Shown here in pieces: positions 1-6,494 of a DNA stretch of 9,282 nt. The DNA comes from Paracoccaceae bacterium (lineage in GTDB: Bacteria > Pseudomonadota > Alphaproteobacteria > Rhodobacterales > Rhodobacteraceae), in contig SKNG01000152.1 in assembly GCA_007120685.1 (NCBI GenBank), forward strand, positions 1-9,282. The letters are read 5' to 3'. The position numbers were made by a program, and so were the translations under genes. The notes under the pieces are model-generated. The model was not told the DNA's origin. It ran no database searches and was given only the letters and a program-made list of their open reading frames with translations. Positions within the stretch are counted from its first letter, which is position 1. Each line of letters begins with the position of its first letter.

Positions 1-1015
1 CCTCGGGCGGGTTGTTCGACAGGAAGGGATGATCGCGCGCGGCCTCGGCCACGCAGCGCGCGATCTCTGCCTTGCAGTCATCCAGCGACCAGCCGGGCAG
101 CAGCCCCATGCGGCAGTCCACGTCGCACCAGGCGGGCACGGAACTGGCCCAGTCGCCGCCCGCAATCTTGCCCGCGTTCAGGTTCAGCGGGTGGGGCACC
201 TCGGCATAGACCGGGTCGTCGGCGGCGCGGGCGTTCCAGTCGGTTTCCAGCTTCTGCAGGGCGCCGAGCAGGTGCCAGGCCGCCATGATCGCGTTCGACC
301 CCTCGCCCGCAACAGCGACATGGGTAGGCCGGCCGCGCACGCGCAGCTTGAACCACAGAACGCCGATCTGCGCGCGGTTGATGGACAGGTTGGATGGTTC
401 GGGGATCACGCAGATATCGGCGCGGTAGCCGCGTTGCAGGGTGGAGAGCGCGCCCAGGCCCGTCGATTCCTCTTCGATCACCGACTGGAAATGTACCCGC
501 GCCGCGGGCTCATACCCCGCCGCGCGGATCGCATCCAGCGCAAACAGCGCGGCCACCGTGCCCGCCTTCATGTCGCCCGCGCCGCGCCCGTGCATCCAGC
601 CGTCGCGGATATCGGGCGCGTAGGGCGGGCTGGTCCACATCTCGGCCGGGCCTTCCGGCACCACGTCCAGATGCCCCTGCAGGATCAGCGAGCGGCCAGT
701 GACCGGACCCTTTGGGCGATGCGTGCCGACGACGCTGCGGGCGCGGGAGAAATCGCCCTCGATGGGGCCGAAGCCGGGCAGGGGTTCCAGATCCTTCAGA
801 TCAATCGCCCAGTCATCGACCTCATAGCCACGGGCGCGCAGTGCGTCGGCAATGAAATCCTGTGCCGGGCCTTCGGCAAAGCGGCGCGAGGGGATCGCCA
901 CGAAATCGGCCAGGAAGCGTGTCTGCTCCTGCAGCGCGGCATCGACGGCGGCGGTCAGGCTGGCAGCCGTGGCTGCATCGACGGTCGCGCACTGTGGCAC
1001 GGCAAGATCAGACAT
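1..1015 (-). CDS. M20-family metallopeptidase/deacylase, ArgE/DapE type (C-terminus cut by window edge)
   Basis: Binuclear-zinc amidohydrolase family that removes acyl groups or cleaves short peptides in the cytoplasm; exact substrate unknown. Translating the minus strand from the ATG at 1015 gives 338 uninterrupted codons to the window edge. Visible M20 catalytic features are the HLDVVP box (H115, D117), the bridging Asp in GRGAGDMKAG (D148), the EEE cluster at 181-183 (E182 as general base, E183 as ligand) and IPEP (E206). The 34-residue spacing from D148 to E182 fits the family. The dimerisation domain begins near residue 213. The final metal-binding His would lie in the missing part; relatives are about 420-430 residues, so roughly 90 are lost. 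An AGGA lies 7 bases before the ATG. It is divergent from the transporter operon across 267 bases, suggesting shared control. It could be annotated acetylornithine deacetylase or succinyl-diaminopimelate desuccinylase, but those names would over-specify. Confidence 0.93.
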   Translation of the reverse strand, partial: MSDLAVPQCATVDAATAASLTAAVDAALQEQTRFLADFVAIPSRRFAEGPAQDFIADALRARGYEVDDWAIDLKDLEPLPGFGPIEGDFSRARSVVGTHRPKGPVTGRSLILQGHLDVVPEGPAEMWTSPPYAPDIRDGWMHGRGAGDMKAGTVAALFALDAIRAAGYEPAARVHFQSVIEEESTGLGALSTLQRGYRADICVIPEPSNLSINRAQIGVLWFKLRVRGRPTHVAVAGEGSNAIMAAWHLLGALQKLETDWNARAADDPVYAEVPHPLNLNAGKIAGGDWASSVPAWCDVDCRMGLLPGWSLDDCKAEIARCVAEAARDHPFLSNNPPE

Positions 1016-1139
1016 CGGGCATTCCTGTCACTTCCCCGCCACAGTGCCCCGCATCTGCTGTCTTTTCCAGACCAAAACCGGCAATCGGGCAGAATCCGGG
1101 CGATGCCATGCGCGCGCAGCCCGGCGCAAATCAAATAAA

Positions 1140-1151
1140 TTGACAGGTCAA
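1140..1151. promoter_or_regulatory. Operator-like perfect palindrome TTGAC-AG-GTCAA
   Basis: A 12-base perfect inverted repeat with two 5-base arms and a 2-base centre. It lies in the A/T-richest part of the divergent region, 124 bases from the M20 start and 131 bases from the binding-protein start. Its size and symmetry are typical of a site for a dimeric helix-turn-helix repressor such as a GntR-type regulator, which often controls such catabolic transporters. No regulator gene is in the window, so the assignment is inference. The left arm doubles as a TTGACA -35-like box, so binding here could block a plus-strand promoter. Confidence 0.4.
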
Positions 1152-1232
1152 GGAATCGCTGACAACCTTTCAGCAACATACGGGTTGACGGTGCGGACGG
1201 GTCAGGACGACGCGAGGTGCCTGCACCAAAAC

Positions 1233-1256
1233 AAAAAAACGGCCCATAGACGGCCG
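1233..1256 (-). terminator. Hairpin followed by T-tract on the minus strand (terminator- or attenuator-like)
   Basis: CGGCC at 1240-1244 pairs with GGCCG at 1252-1256 around a 7-base loop. On the minus strand the stem is followed directly by seven T residues (complement of the A run at 1233-1239), then G and TTTT. This is the form of an intrinsic terminator reading leftward. On the plus strand the hairpin lies 26 bases before the binding-protein ATG and lacks a U-tract. It may stop antisense transcription leaving the operon, or act as a leader attenuator for the M20 gene if that promoter lies to its right. The stem is only 5 bp, so strength is uncertain. Confidence 0.45.
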
Positions 1257-1282
1257 CTTATTCCAACCAGGGGAGTGAAACC

Positions 1283-2896
1283 ATGATTCCAAGACTGACG
1301 TTGCCCTTGTCCGGCCTGATACGCGGATCGACGATGCTTGGCGTCGCCGCGGCCAGCGTATTGGCGCTATCGGCGCCGGCGCTTGCCGATACGCTGCGCG
1401 TGGTGAAGCATTCGGCCCTGCGTGTGCTGGATCCGATCCAGACCACCGCCTACATGAGCCGCAACCATGGCTACATGATCTATGATACGCTGTTTGCGCT
1501 GGACGCAGAGCTGACCCCGCAGCCGCAGATGGTCGATAGCTGGACCGTCAGTGATGACGAAATGGTCTGGAGCTTCACCCTGCGCGAGGGGCTGATGTTC
1601 CATGATGGCGAGCCGGTGACGGGCGCGGATGTCGCCGCCTCGATCGCCCGCTGGGGGTCTCGCGATGGCTTCGGGCAACTGCTGATGGCCCATGTCGAGA
1701 GCATGGAGCAGCATGCGGACGACCCCAGCACCATGGTAATGACCCTGTCCGAGCCCTTCGGTCTGGTGATCGACGCGCTGGCCAAGCCCAGCTCGAACGT
1801 GCCCTTCATCATGCCCGAACGGATCGCCCAGACGCCGGGCACCGATGCTATTGAAGAACATATCGGTTCTGGCCCCTTCCGCTGGGTGGCAGAGGAATTC
1901 CAGCCCGGCGTGATCGCGGTTTACGAGCGTTTCGAGGACTATGTGCCGCGCGAAGAGCCGGCAAGCTGGGCGTCAGGCGGCAAGGTCGTCCATTTCGACC
2001 GGGTGGAATGGGTCGTCATGCCCGATGCGCAGACCACCCTTTCCGCGATGCAGTCCGAGGAGATCGACTATTGGGAGGATCCGCCCGCGGACCTGCTGCC
2101 GATCCTGGACGCCAGCCCGGACATCACGGTGCGCAATATCAACCTGCTGGGCATGCAGACGATCATGCGTCCCAACATGCTCAACCCGCCTTTCGACGAT
2201 GCGCGCATCCGTCGTGCCGCCATCGCGGCCGTCTATCAGGAAGACGTGCTGCAGGCGATGATCGGCAACCCGGACCTGTACAACCTGTGCGCGGCAATGT
2301 TCGTCTGCGACACGCCGCTGGCCACCGATGCCGGTGGCGAGACGCTGATCACCGGCGGCGATCCGGATCTGGCCCGGTCGTTGCTGGAAGAGGCCGGCTA
2401 TGACGGCACGCCCATCGTGCTTATGCATCCGACTGATGTCAGCACGCTGCGGGTGCAGCCGGTGGTCGTGGCCCAGGCGATGCGCGATGTGGGCTTCACG
2501 GTCGACCTGCAGGCGATGGACTGGCAGACGCTGGTCGGCCGGCGCGCCAATCAGGGGCCCATCGATGACGGCGGCTGGAACATGTTCATTACCAACTGGG
2601 TCGGCGCCGATGTGTTCAACCCGATCGTGAACAACATGGTCGGCGGGCAGGGCACCGATGGCTGGTTCGGCTGGGCGGACGACCCCGCGCTGGAGGAAAT
2701 GCGGATGGAATTCGCCCGCGCCACCTCGGTCGAGGAACAGGCCGGGATTGCCGAGCGCATTCAGGTGCATGTCTACGAACAGGGCTACTACGCGCCCATC
2801 GGCCAGTATTTCGTGCCCACCGCCTGGTCAAGCAGCGTCGAGGGCATCCTCGACGGGCCGGCGCCGTTCTTCTGGAACATCCGCCGCGCCGACTGA
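1283..2896 (+). CDS. ABC transporter solute-binding protein, family 5 (peptide/nickel/opine type)
   Basis: Periplasmic receptor that captures the substrate and delivers it to the permease pair encoded downstream. The 537-residue product matches the usual size of SBP_bac_5 proteins (about 500-550). It starts with a Sec-type signal peptide: basic residues at 4 and 14, a hydrophobic core about 18-32, and a likely cut after ALA at 33-35. The mature protein carries family landmarks: the WSFTLREGLMFHDGEPVTGADV stretch from residue 96, the GSGPFRW segment near 195, and the C-terminal substrate-lobe region. C336 and C342, in LCAAMFVC, are close enough for a disulfide. The ATG at 1283 is chosen because AGGGGAG at 1269-1275 precedes it by 7 bases. 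An internal ATG at 1334 would remove the basic N-region and lacks this support. Ligand class cannot be read from sequence; oligopeptides, N-acyl amino acids or opine-like compounds are possible. Confidence 0.93.
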   Translation: MIPRLTLPLSGLIRGSTMLGVAAASVLALSAPALADTLRVVKHSALRVLDPIQTTAYMSRNHGYMIYDTLFALDAELTPQPQMVDSWTVSDDEMVWSFTLREGLMFHDGEPVTGADVAASIARWGSRDGFGQLLMAHVESMEQHADDPSTMVMTLSEPFGLVIDALAKPSSNVPFIMPERIAQTPGTDAIEEHIGSGPFRWVAEEFQPGVIAVYERFEDYVPREEPASWASGGKVVHFDRVEWVVMPDAQTTLSAMQSEEIDYWEDPPADLLPILDASPDITVRNINLLGMQTIMRPNMLNPPFDDARIRRAAIAAVYQEDVLQAMIGNPDLYNLCAAMFVCDTPLATDAGGETLITGGDPDLARSLLEEAGYDGTPIVLMHPTDVSTLRVQPVVVAQAMRDVGFTVDLQAMDWQTLVGRRANQGPIDDGGWNMFITNWVGADVFNPIVNNMVGGQGTDGWFGWADDPALEEMRMEFARATSVEEQAGIAERIQVHVYEQGYYAPIGQYFVPTAWSSSVEGILDGPAPFFWNIRRAD

Positions 2897-2918
2897 GCCT
2901 GACCTGACAGTCATGCCC

Positions 2919-2949
2919 GCGCGGGGCAGGCCCATTGCCTGCCCCGCGC
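2919..2949 (+). promoter_or_regulatory. Perfect 13-bp hairpin between binding-protein and permease genes
   Basis: Bases 2919-2931 are the exact reverse complement of 2937-2949, with a CCATT loop. The stem is almost all G/C and starts 22 bases after the binding-protein stop. No T-run follows, so it is not a classical intrinsic terminator. Such intercistronic stem-loops are known in binding-protein transporter operons (for example malE-malF), where they protect the 3' end of the first gene's mRNA and allow more receptor than permease. That role is inferred here from position and structure. Confidence 0.75.
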
Positions 2950-2971
2950 CCTGAGCCGCGAAAGGTGCGCA

Positions 2972-3913
2972 ATGCTTGGCTATGTCGTTCAGCGTATCCT
3001 GGCAACTATCCCGGTAATGGGCTTCGTGGCCCTGATCGTCTTTCTGCTGCTGCGCCTGTCGGGCGACCCGGCGGCGATGCTGGCCGGCGATGCCGCCACG
3101 CCCGAGGTGATCGCCCGGATCCGCGAAAACCTGGGCCTGAACGACCCGCTTTACGTGCAGTTCTTCCGCTGGATCGGCGAGATGCTGCGCGGCGATTTCG
3201 GCACCTCGCTTCTGTCCGGCACCCCGGTCACCACAATGATCCTGCAACGGATGGAACCGACGATCAGCCTGGCGCTGACCACCATTTTCCTGTCGGTGAT
3301 CATCGCAGTGCCGCTGGGCGTGCTGGCGGCCTGGAAACAGGGCACGCTGATCGACCGCTTTGTGATGCTGCTCTCGGTGATCGGCTTTTCGGTGCCGGTC
3401 TTCGTGATCGGCTACATGATGATCGCCTTCTTCGCCATCGAACTGCGCTGGTTCCCGGTGCAGGGCTTTCGCCCGATAGGGCAGGGGATTGAACCCTTCC
3501 TGTCGCGCATCACCCTGCCGACGCTGACGTTGACGCTGCTCTACGTGGCGCTGATTGCCCGGATTACCCGCACCTCGATGCTGGAGATCCTGAATGACGA
3601 CTATATCCGCACCGCCCGCGCCAAGGGCCTGCCAGAGGGCAAGGTGCTGCTGCGCCACGCCTTGCGCAACTGCTCGGTGCCGATCATCACCGTGATCGGG
3701 ATCGGCTTTGCGCTGATCATCTCGGGCGTGGTGGTGACCGAGACGGTGTTCAACCTGCCGGGGCTGGGGCGGCTGACGGTGGATGCGGTGCTGGCGCGGG
3801 ACTACCCGGTGATCCAGGCGGTGATCCTGCTGTCCTCGCTGGTCTATGTGGTGGTCAACCTTCTGATCGATATCGCCTATGTCTTCCTTGACCCGCGGAT
3901 CCGCTACCAATGA
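2972..3913 (+). CDS. ABC transporter permease, DppB/OppB type
   Basis: One half of the inner-membrane channel, pairing with the downstream DppC-type subunit. The 313 residues carry about six membrane segments (near 8-29, 98-121, 130-156, 180-197, 236-258, 281-305). The cytoplasmic EAA loop lies at about 209-233 (YIRTARAKGL, invariant Gly 219) and contacts the ATPase. The N-terminal pattern, GDPAAMLAGDAATPE followed by IRENLGLNDPL, is typical of DppB/OppB/NikB proteins, as is the end DIAYVFLDPRIRY. AAAGGTG at 2961-2967 precedes the ATG by 4 bases. It lies 75 bases after the binding-protein stop, across the hairpin, and its stop overlaps the next start in ATGA, implying coupled translation. No defects seen. 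Confidence 0.95.
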   Translation: MLGYVVQRILATIPVMGFVALIVFLLLRLSGDPAAMLAGDAATPEVIARIRENLGLNDPLYVQFFRWIGEMLRGDFGTSLLSGTPVTTMILQRMEPTISLALTTIFLSVIIAVPLGVLAAWKQGTLIDRFVMLLSVIGFSVPVFVIGYMMIAFFAIELRWFPVQGFRPIGQGIEPFLSRITLPTLTLTLLYVALIARITRTSMLEILNDDYIRTARAKGLPEGKVLLRHALRNCSVPIITVIGIGFALIISGVVVTETVFNLPGLGRLTVDAVLARDYPVIQAVILLSSLVYVVVNLLIDIAYVFLDPRIRYQ

Positions 3914-4815
3914 GCATGGCCACCCCCACGCCCGAACTGGCCGCAGCCGCCCGCGCCGACCGCCCATCGGCGCTGCGCAAGATCCGCGACGTGGTGCTGT
4001 CCTCGCCCATCGTGCTGGTGGCGACAGTGGTGCTGGTCGTGGTCGTCGTGGCCTCGGTCTTCTCGCCCTGGCTGGCGCCGCATGATCCCACCCGGCTGAC
4101 CCCGGCGCTGCGGCTGCGCCCGCCGGACGGCACCTACTGGCTGGGCACCGATGCCTTCGGGCGCGACCTGTTCAGCCGGATCATGGTCGGCGGGCAGATG
4201 TCGCTGGCCATCGGCGTGGCGGCGGCGCTGGTGGCCGTGGCCGCCGGGCTGGTGCTGGGGCTTCTGGCCGGCTTCGTCCGCTGGCTGGACGGGATCCTGA
4301 TGCGCTTCGTCGACGGGTTGATGGCGATCCCGAACATCCTGCTGGCCATCGCCATCGTCACCCTTTGGGGCGCGGGTTTCTGGACCGTGCTTTTCGCCAT
4401 CTGCCTGCCCGAAATCCCGCGGGTGGTGCGGCTGGTCCGCTCGGTCGTGCTGTCGGCGCGCGAGGAACCCTATGTCGAGGCCGCCATTGCTGCGGGCAGT
4501 TCGACCTTCCTGATCATGCGCCGTCACCTGCTGCCCAACACCGTGGCGCCGCTTATCGTGCAGGGGACCTATATCTGCGCCAGCGCCATCCTGGTCGAGG
4601 CGATCCTGTCCTTCCTGGGCGCCGGCATCAACCCCGAGACCCCGACCTGGGGCAACATCATGGCCGAGGGGCGGATGCTGTTCCAGATCAACCCCGGCAT
4701 CATCCTGTGGCCGGGTCTGGTGGTCAGCCTCACCATCCTGTCGATCAACCTGGTCGGCGATGCGGTGCGCGACGCGCTGGACCCGCGCATGGCCAAGCGG
4801 GGGATCGAGCGGTGA
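3910..4815 (+). CDS. ABC transporter permease, DppC/OppC type
   Basis: Second channel subunit of the importer. The 301-residue product has a short cytoplasmic N-terminus, a first membrane segment at about 32-53, then the periplasmic WLGTDAFGRDLFSRI signature (77-91) of the DppC family, and further segments near 97-121, 139-160, 213-236 and 263-286. The EAA loop spans about 185-210 (YVEAAIAAGSS ... RHLLPN). The end LVGDAVRDALDPR is also typical. The ATG at 3910 overlaps the upstream stop (ATGA). A second ATG at 3916 is possible but the coupling favours the first. The stop overlaps the following GTG start as GTGA. Intact; no unusual residues seen. Confidence 0.95.
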   Translation: MSMATPTPELAAAARADRPSALRKIRDVVLSSPIVLVATVVLVVVVVASVFSPWLAPHDPTRLTPALRLRPPDGTYWLGTDAFGRDLFSRIMVGGQMSLAIGVAAALVAVAAGLVLGLLAGFVRWLDGILMRFVDGLMAIPNILLAIAIVTLWGAGFWTVLFAICLPEIPRVVRLVRSVVLSAREEPYVEAAIAAGSSTFLIMRRHLLPNTVAPLIVQGTYICASAILVEAILSFLGAGINPETPTWGNIMAEGRMLFQINPGIILWPGLVVSLTILSINLVGDAVRDALDPRMAKRGIER

Positions 4816-6494
4816 GCGCGGCGCAAGGCGAAAACGTCCTGGACATTCGCGGCCTGCACATCGCGCTGGATGGCCTCGCCGATGCCGGACTGGTCAAGGG
4901 GCTGGACCTGACCATCCGTCCCGGCGAGACGCATTGCCTGGTGGGCGAGTCCGGCTCGGGCAAGTCGCTCACGGCGCTGGCCACCATGGGACTGCTGGCG
5001 CCGGTGCTGAAATGCACTCAGGGGCAGATCCTGCTCAATGGCGAGGATGTACTGACCGTCAGTCCGAGGCGCCTGCGCAGGTTGCGTGCCACCGCGATGT
5101 CGATGATCTTTCAGGAGCCGATGACGGCGCTGAACCCGGTGGCACGCGTCGGCCGGCAGATCGAGGAGGTGCTGGAAAACCACTCCAACCTGTCGCCGCG
5201 CCAGCGCAAGGGCCGGGTGATGGAGATGATGGAGGCGGTGCATCTGCCCGATATCGAACGGATGTATCGCAGCTATCCGCACCAGCTTTCCGGCGGGCAG
5301 CGGCAGCGGATCATGATCGCCATGGCGCTGATCATGAAGCCGAAACTGCTGATCGCGGATGAACCCACAACGGCGCTGGATGTCACCACCCAGGCGCAGA
5401 TCCTCTCGCTGGTGCAGGAACTGCGCGAGAAGCAGGGCACGGCGGTCCTGTTCATCACCCATGACATGGGCGTGGTGGCCGAGATCGCCGACCGGGTGAC
5501 GGTGCTGAAGCTGGGCGAGGTGATGGAAAGCCATCCCACCGAACAGCTTCTGCGCCACCCAAGGACCGATTACACGCGCGATCTGCTGCAATCCGTGCCC
5601 AGCCATGTGCCGCGCCCGCCGCGCCCCGACTCCGGCACGCCCGAGGTTCTGCGCGTGGACGGGCTGAACAAGGTCTATGTGGAAGGCGGCTGGTTCACCA
5701 AGGGGCGCGAGACCCATGCCGCCAAGGACGTTGCCTTTTCGCTGAAGAAGGGCCGCACGGTGGGGATCGTGGGCGAGTCGGGCTCGGGAAAATCGACCGT
5801 GGCGCGCTGCGTGATGCGGCTGATCGACCCCACCTCGGGCCGGATCGAGATCGGCGGGACAGATATCGCCACGCTCAAGCCCGCCGCGCTGAAGCCGCAT
5901 CGGCGCAAGTTCCAGATCGTGTTCCAGGACCCGATGCGCTCGCTCAACCCGCGGATCGAGGTGGGCGAGTCGATCATCGAGGGGCCGCTGAATTTCGGCG
6001 TCTCGCGCAAGGCGGCGCTCGCTCGGGCGCGCGAGTTGATGCAGCTCGTGGGTCTGCCGGCCAGCGCGGTGGACCGCTTTCCGCACCAGTTTTCGGGCGG
6101 GCAGCGCCAGCGCATCGCCATCGCCCGCGCGCTGGCGATGGAGCCCGAGGTGCTGGTCGCCGACGAGGCCGTCTCGGCGCTGGATGTCTCGGTGCAGGCG
6201 CAGGTGCTGCGGCTCCTGGCCGAATTGCAGGACCGGCTGGGGCTGGGCATCCTGTTCATCACCCATGATCTGGGCGTGGCCGCGCAGATCTGCGACGATG
6301 TTATCGTCATGAAGCTGGGCGAGGTGGTGGAATACGGCCCCGCCGGGAGGGTGCTGGCCAGCCCGCGGCACGCCTATACGAAAGCCCTGATCGAGGCCGC
6401 ACCAGGCCGGCACTGGGATTTCGCGAATTTCCGACCCTTTGCCGAGGAGACCCCGAATGCTGGACCACATGGCGCTGCCGGATCTGCCCATTGA
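4812..6494 (+). CDS. Fused two-domain ABC transporter ATPase (DppD-DppF type)
   Basis: Cytoplasmic motor that hydrolyses ATP to drive import; both nucleotide-binding domains are in one chain of 560 residues. Domain 1: Walker A GESGSGKS 45-52, signature LSGGQRQR 159-166, Walker B Asp183-Glu184, switch His217. Domain 2: Walker A GESGSGKS 321-328, signature FSGGQRQR 427-434, Walker B Asp451-Glu452 in ADEAVSALD. Each domain ends with the extension seen in oligopeptide-type ATPases (HPRTDYTRDLL and SPRHAYTKALI). The reading frame is open upstream to about 4365 inside the permease gene. I choose GTG 4812 because it overlaps the permease stop as GTGA and places the first strand, LDIRGL, close to the N-terminus, as in relatives. 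The fused arrangement resembles GsiA/YejF and is common in Rhodobacterales. Its last 38 bases overlap the peptidase gene. Confidence 0.93.
   Translation: MSAAQGENVLDIRGLHIALDGLADAGLVKGLDLTIRPGETHCLVGESGSGKSLTALATMGLLAPVLKCTQGQILLNGEDVLTVSPRRLRRLRATAMSMIFQEPMTALNPVARVGRQIEEVLENHSNLSPRQRKGRVMEMMEAVHLPDIERMYRSYPHQLSGGQRQRIMIAMALIMKPKLLIADEPTTALDVTTQAQILSLVQELREKQGTAVLFITHDMGVVAEIADRVTVLKLGEVMESHPTEQLLRHPRTDYTRDLLQSVPSHVPRPPRPDSGTPEVLRVDGLNKVYVEGGWFTKGRETHAAKDVAFSLKKGRTVGIVGESGSGKSTVARCVMRLIDPTSGRIEIGGTDIATLKPAALKPHRRKFQIVFQDPMRSLNPRIEVGESIIEGPLNFGVSRKAALARARELMQLVGLPASAVDRFPHQFSGGQRQRIAIARALAMEPEVLVADEAVSALDVSVQAQVLRLLAELQDRLGLGILFITHDLGVAAQICDDVIVMKLGEVVEYGPAGRVLASPRHAYTKALIEAAPGRHWDFANFRPFAEETPNAGPHGAAGSAH
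6444..6450 (+). promoter_or_regulatory. Ribosome binding site GAGGAGA that fixes the start of the M20 peptidase
   Basis: This strong anti-Shine-Dalgarno match lies inside the ATPase coding sequence, 6 bases before ATG 6457. It rules against the upstream in-frame TTG at 6439, which precedes it, and against ATG 6469, which is 18 bases away. Confidence 0.75.

Larger units (their letters stand above)
1016..1282. promoter_or_regulatory. Divergent intergenic region between the M20 gene and the transporter operon
   Basis: This 267-base region must hold the promoters of the minus-strand M20 gene and the plus-strand operon. It is more A/T-rich than its surroundings around 1128-1145. It contains a perfect palindrome (1140-1151) and a hairpin next to an A-tract (1233-1256), listed separately. 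TGAC/GTCA half-sites recur at 1142, 1147, 1160, 1186 and 1201, which could be multiple contacts for a dimeric regulator (inference). TTGACA at 1140-1145 and TTGACG at 1185-1190 resemble sigma-70 -35 boxes, but no convincing -10 box lies at 16-18 bases from either. I therefore do not assign promoters. No protein-coding gene is supported here. Confidence 0.6.

Noticed and set aside
29..1138. Plus-strand open frame of 369 codons opposite the left M20 gene.
   Set aside because: The minus strand encodes a continuous M20 protein with catalytic motifs. The plus-strand product is Arg/Gly/His-rich with no domain.
1140..1168. Sigma-70 promoter with TTGACA as -35 box.
   Set aside because: The hexamer is a perfect -35 match, but the bases 16-18 further on do not resemble a -10 box, so the site is kept only as part of the palindrome.
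2828..3967. Minus-strand open frame of 379 codons opposite the DppB-type permease.
   Set aside because: Its product is extremely rich in His, Gln, Arg and Asp, which is the antisense image of a hydrophobic membrane protein.
4365..4811. Upstream extension of the fused ATPase reading frame.
   Set aside because: These codons lie in another frame of the DppC-type permease gene and show no domain. GTG 4812 gives the standard GTGA overlap and a normal N-terminus.
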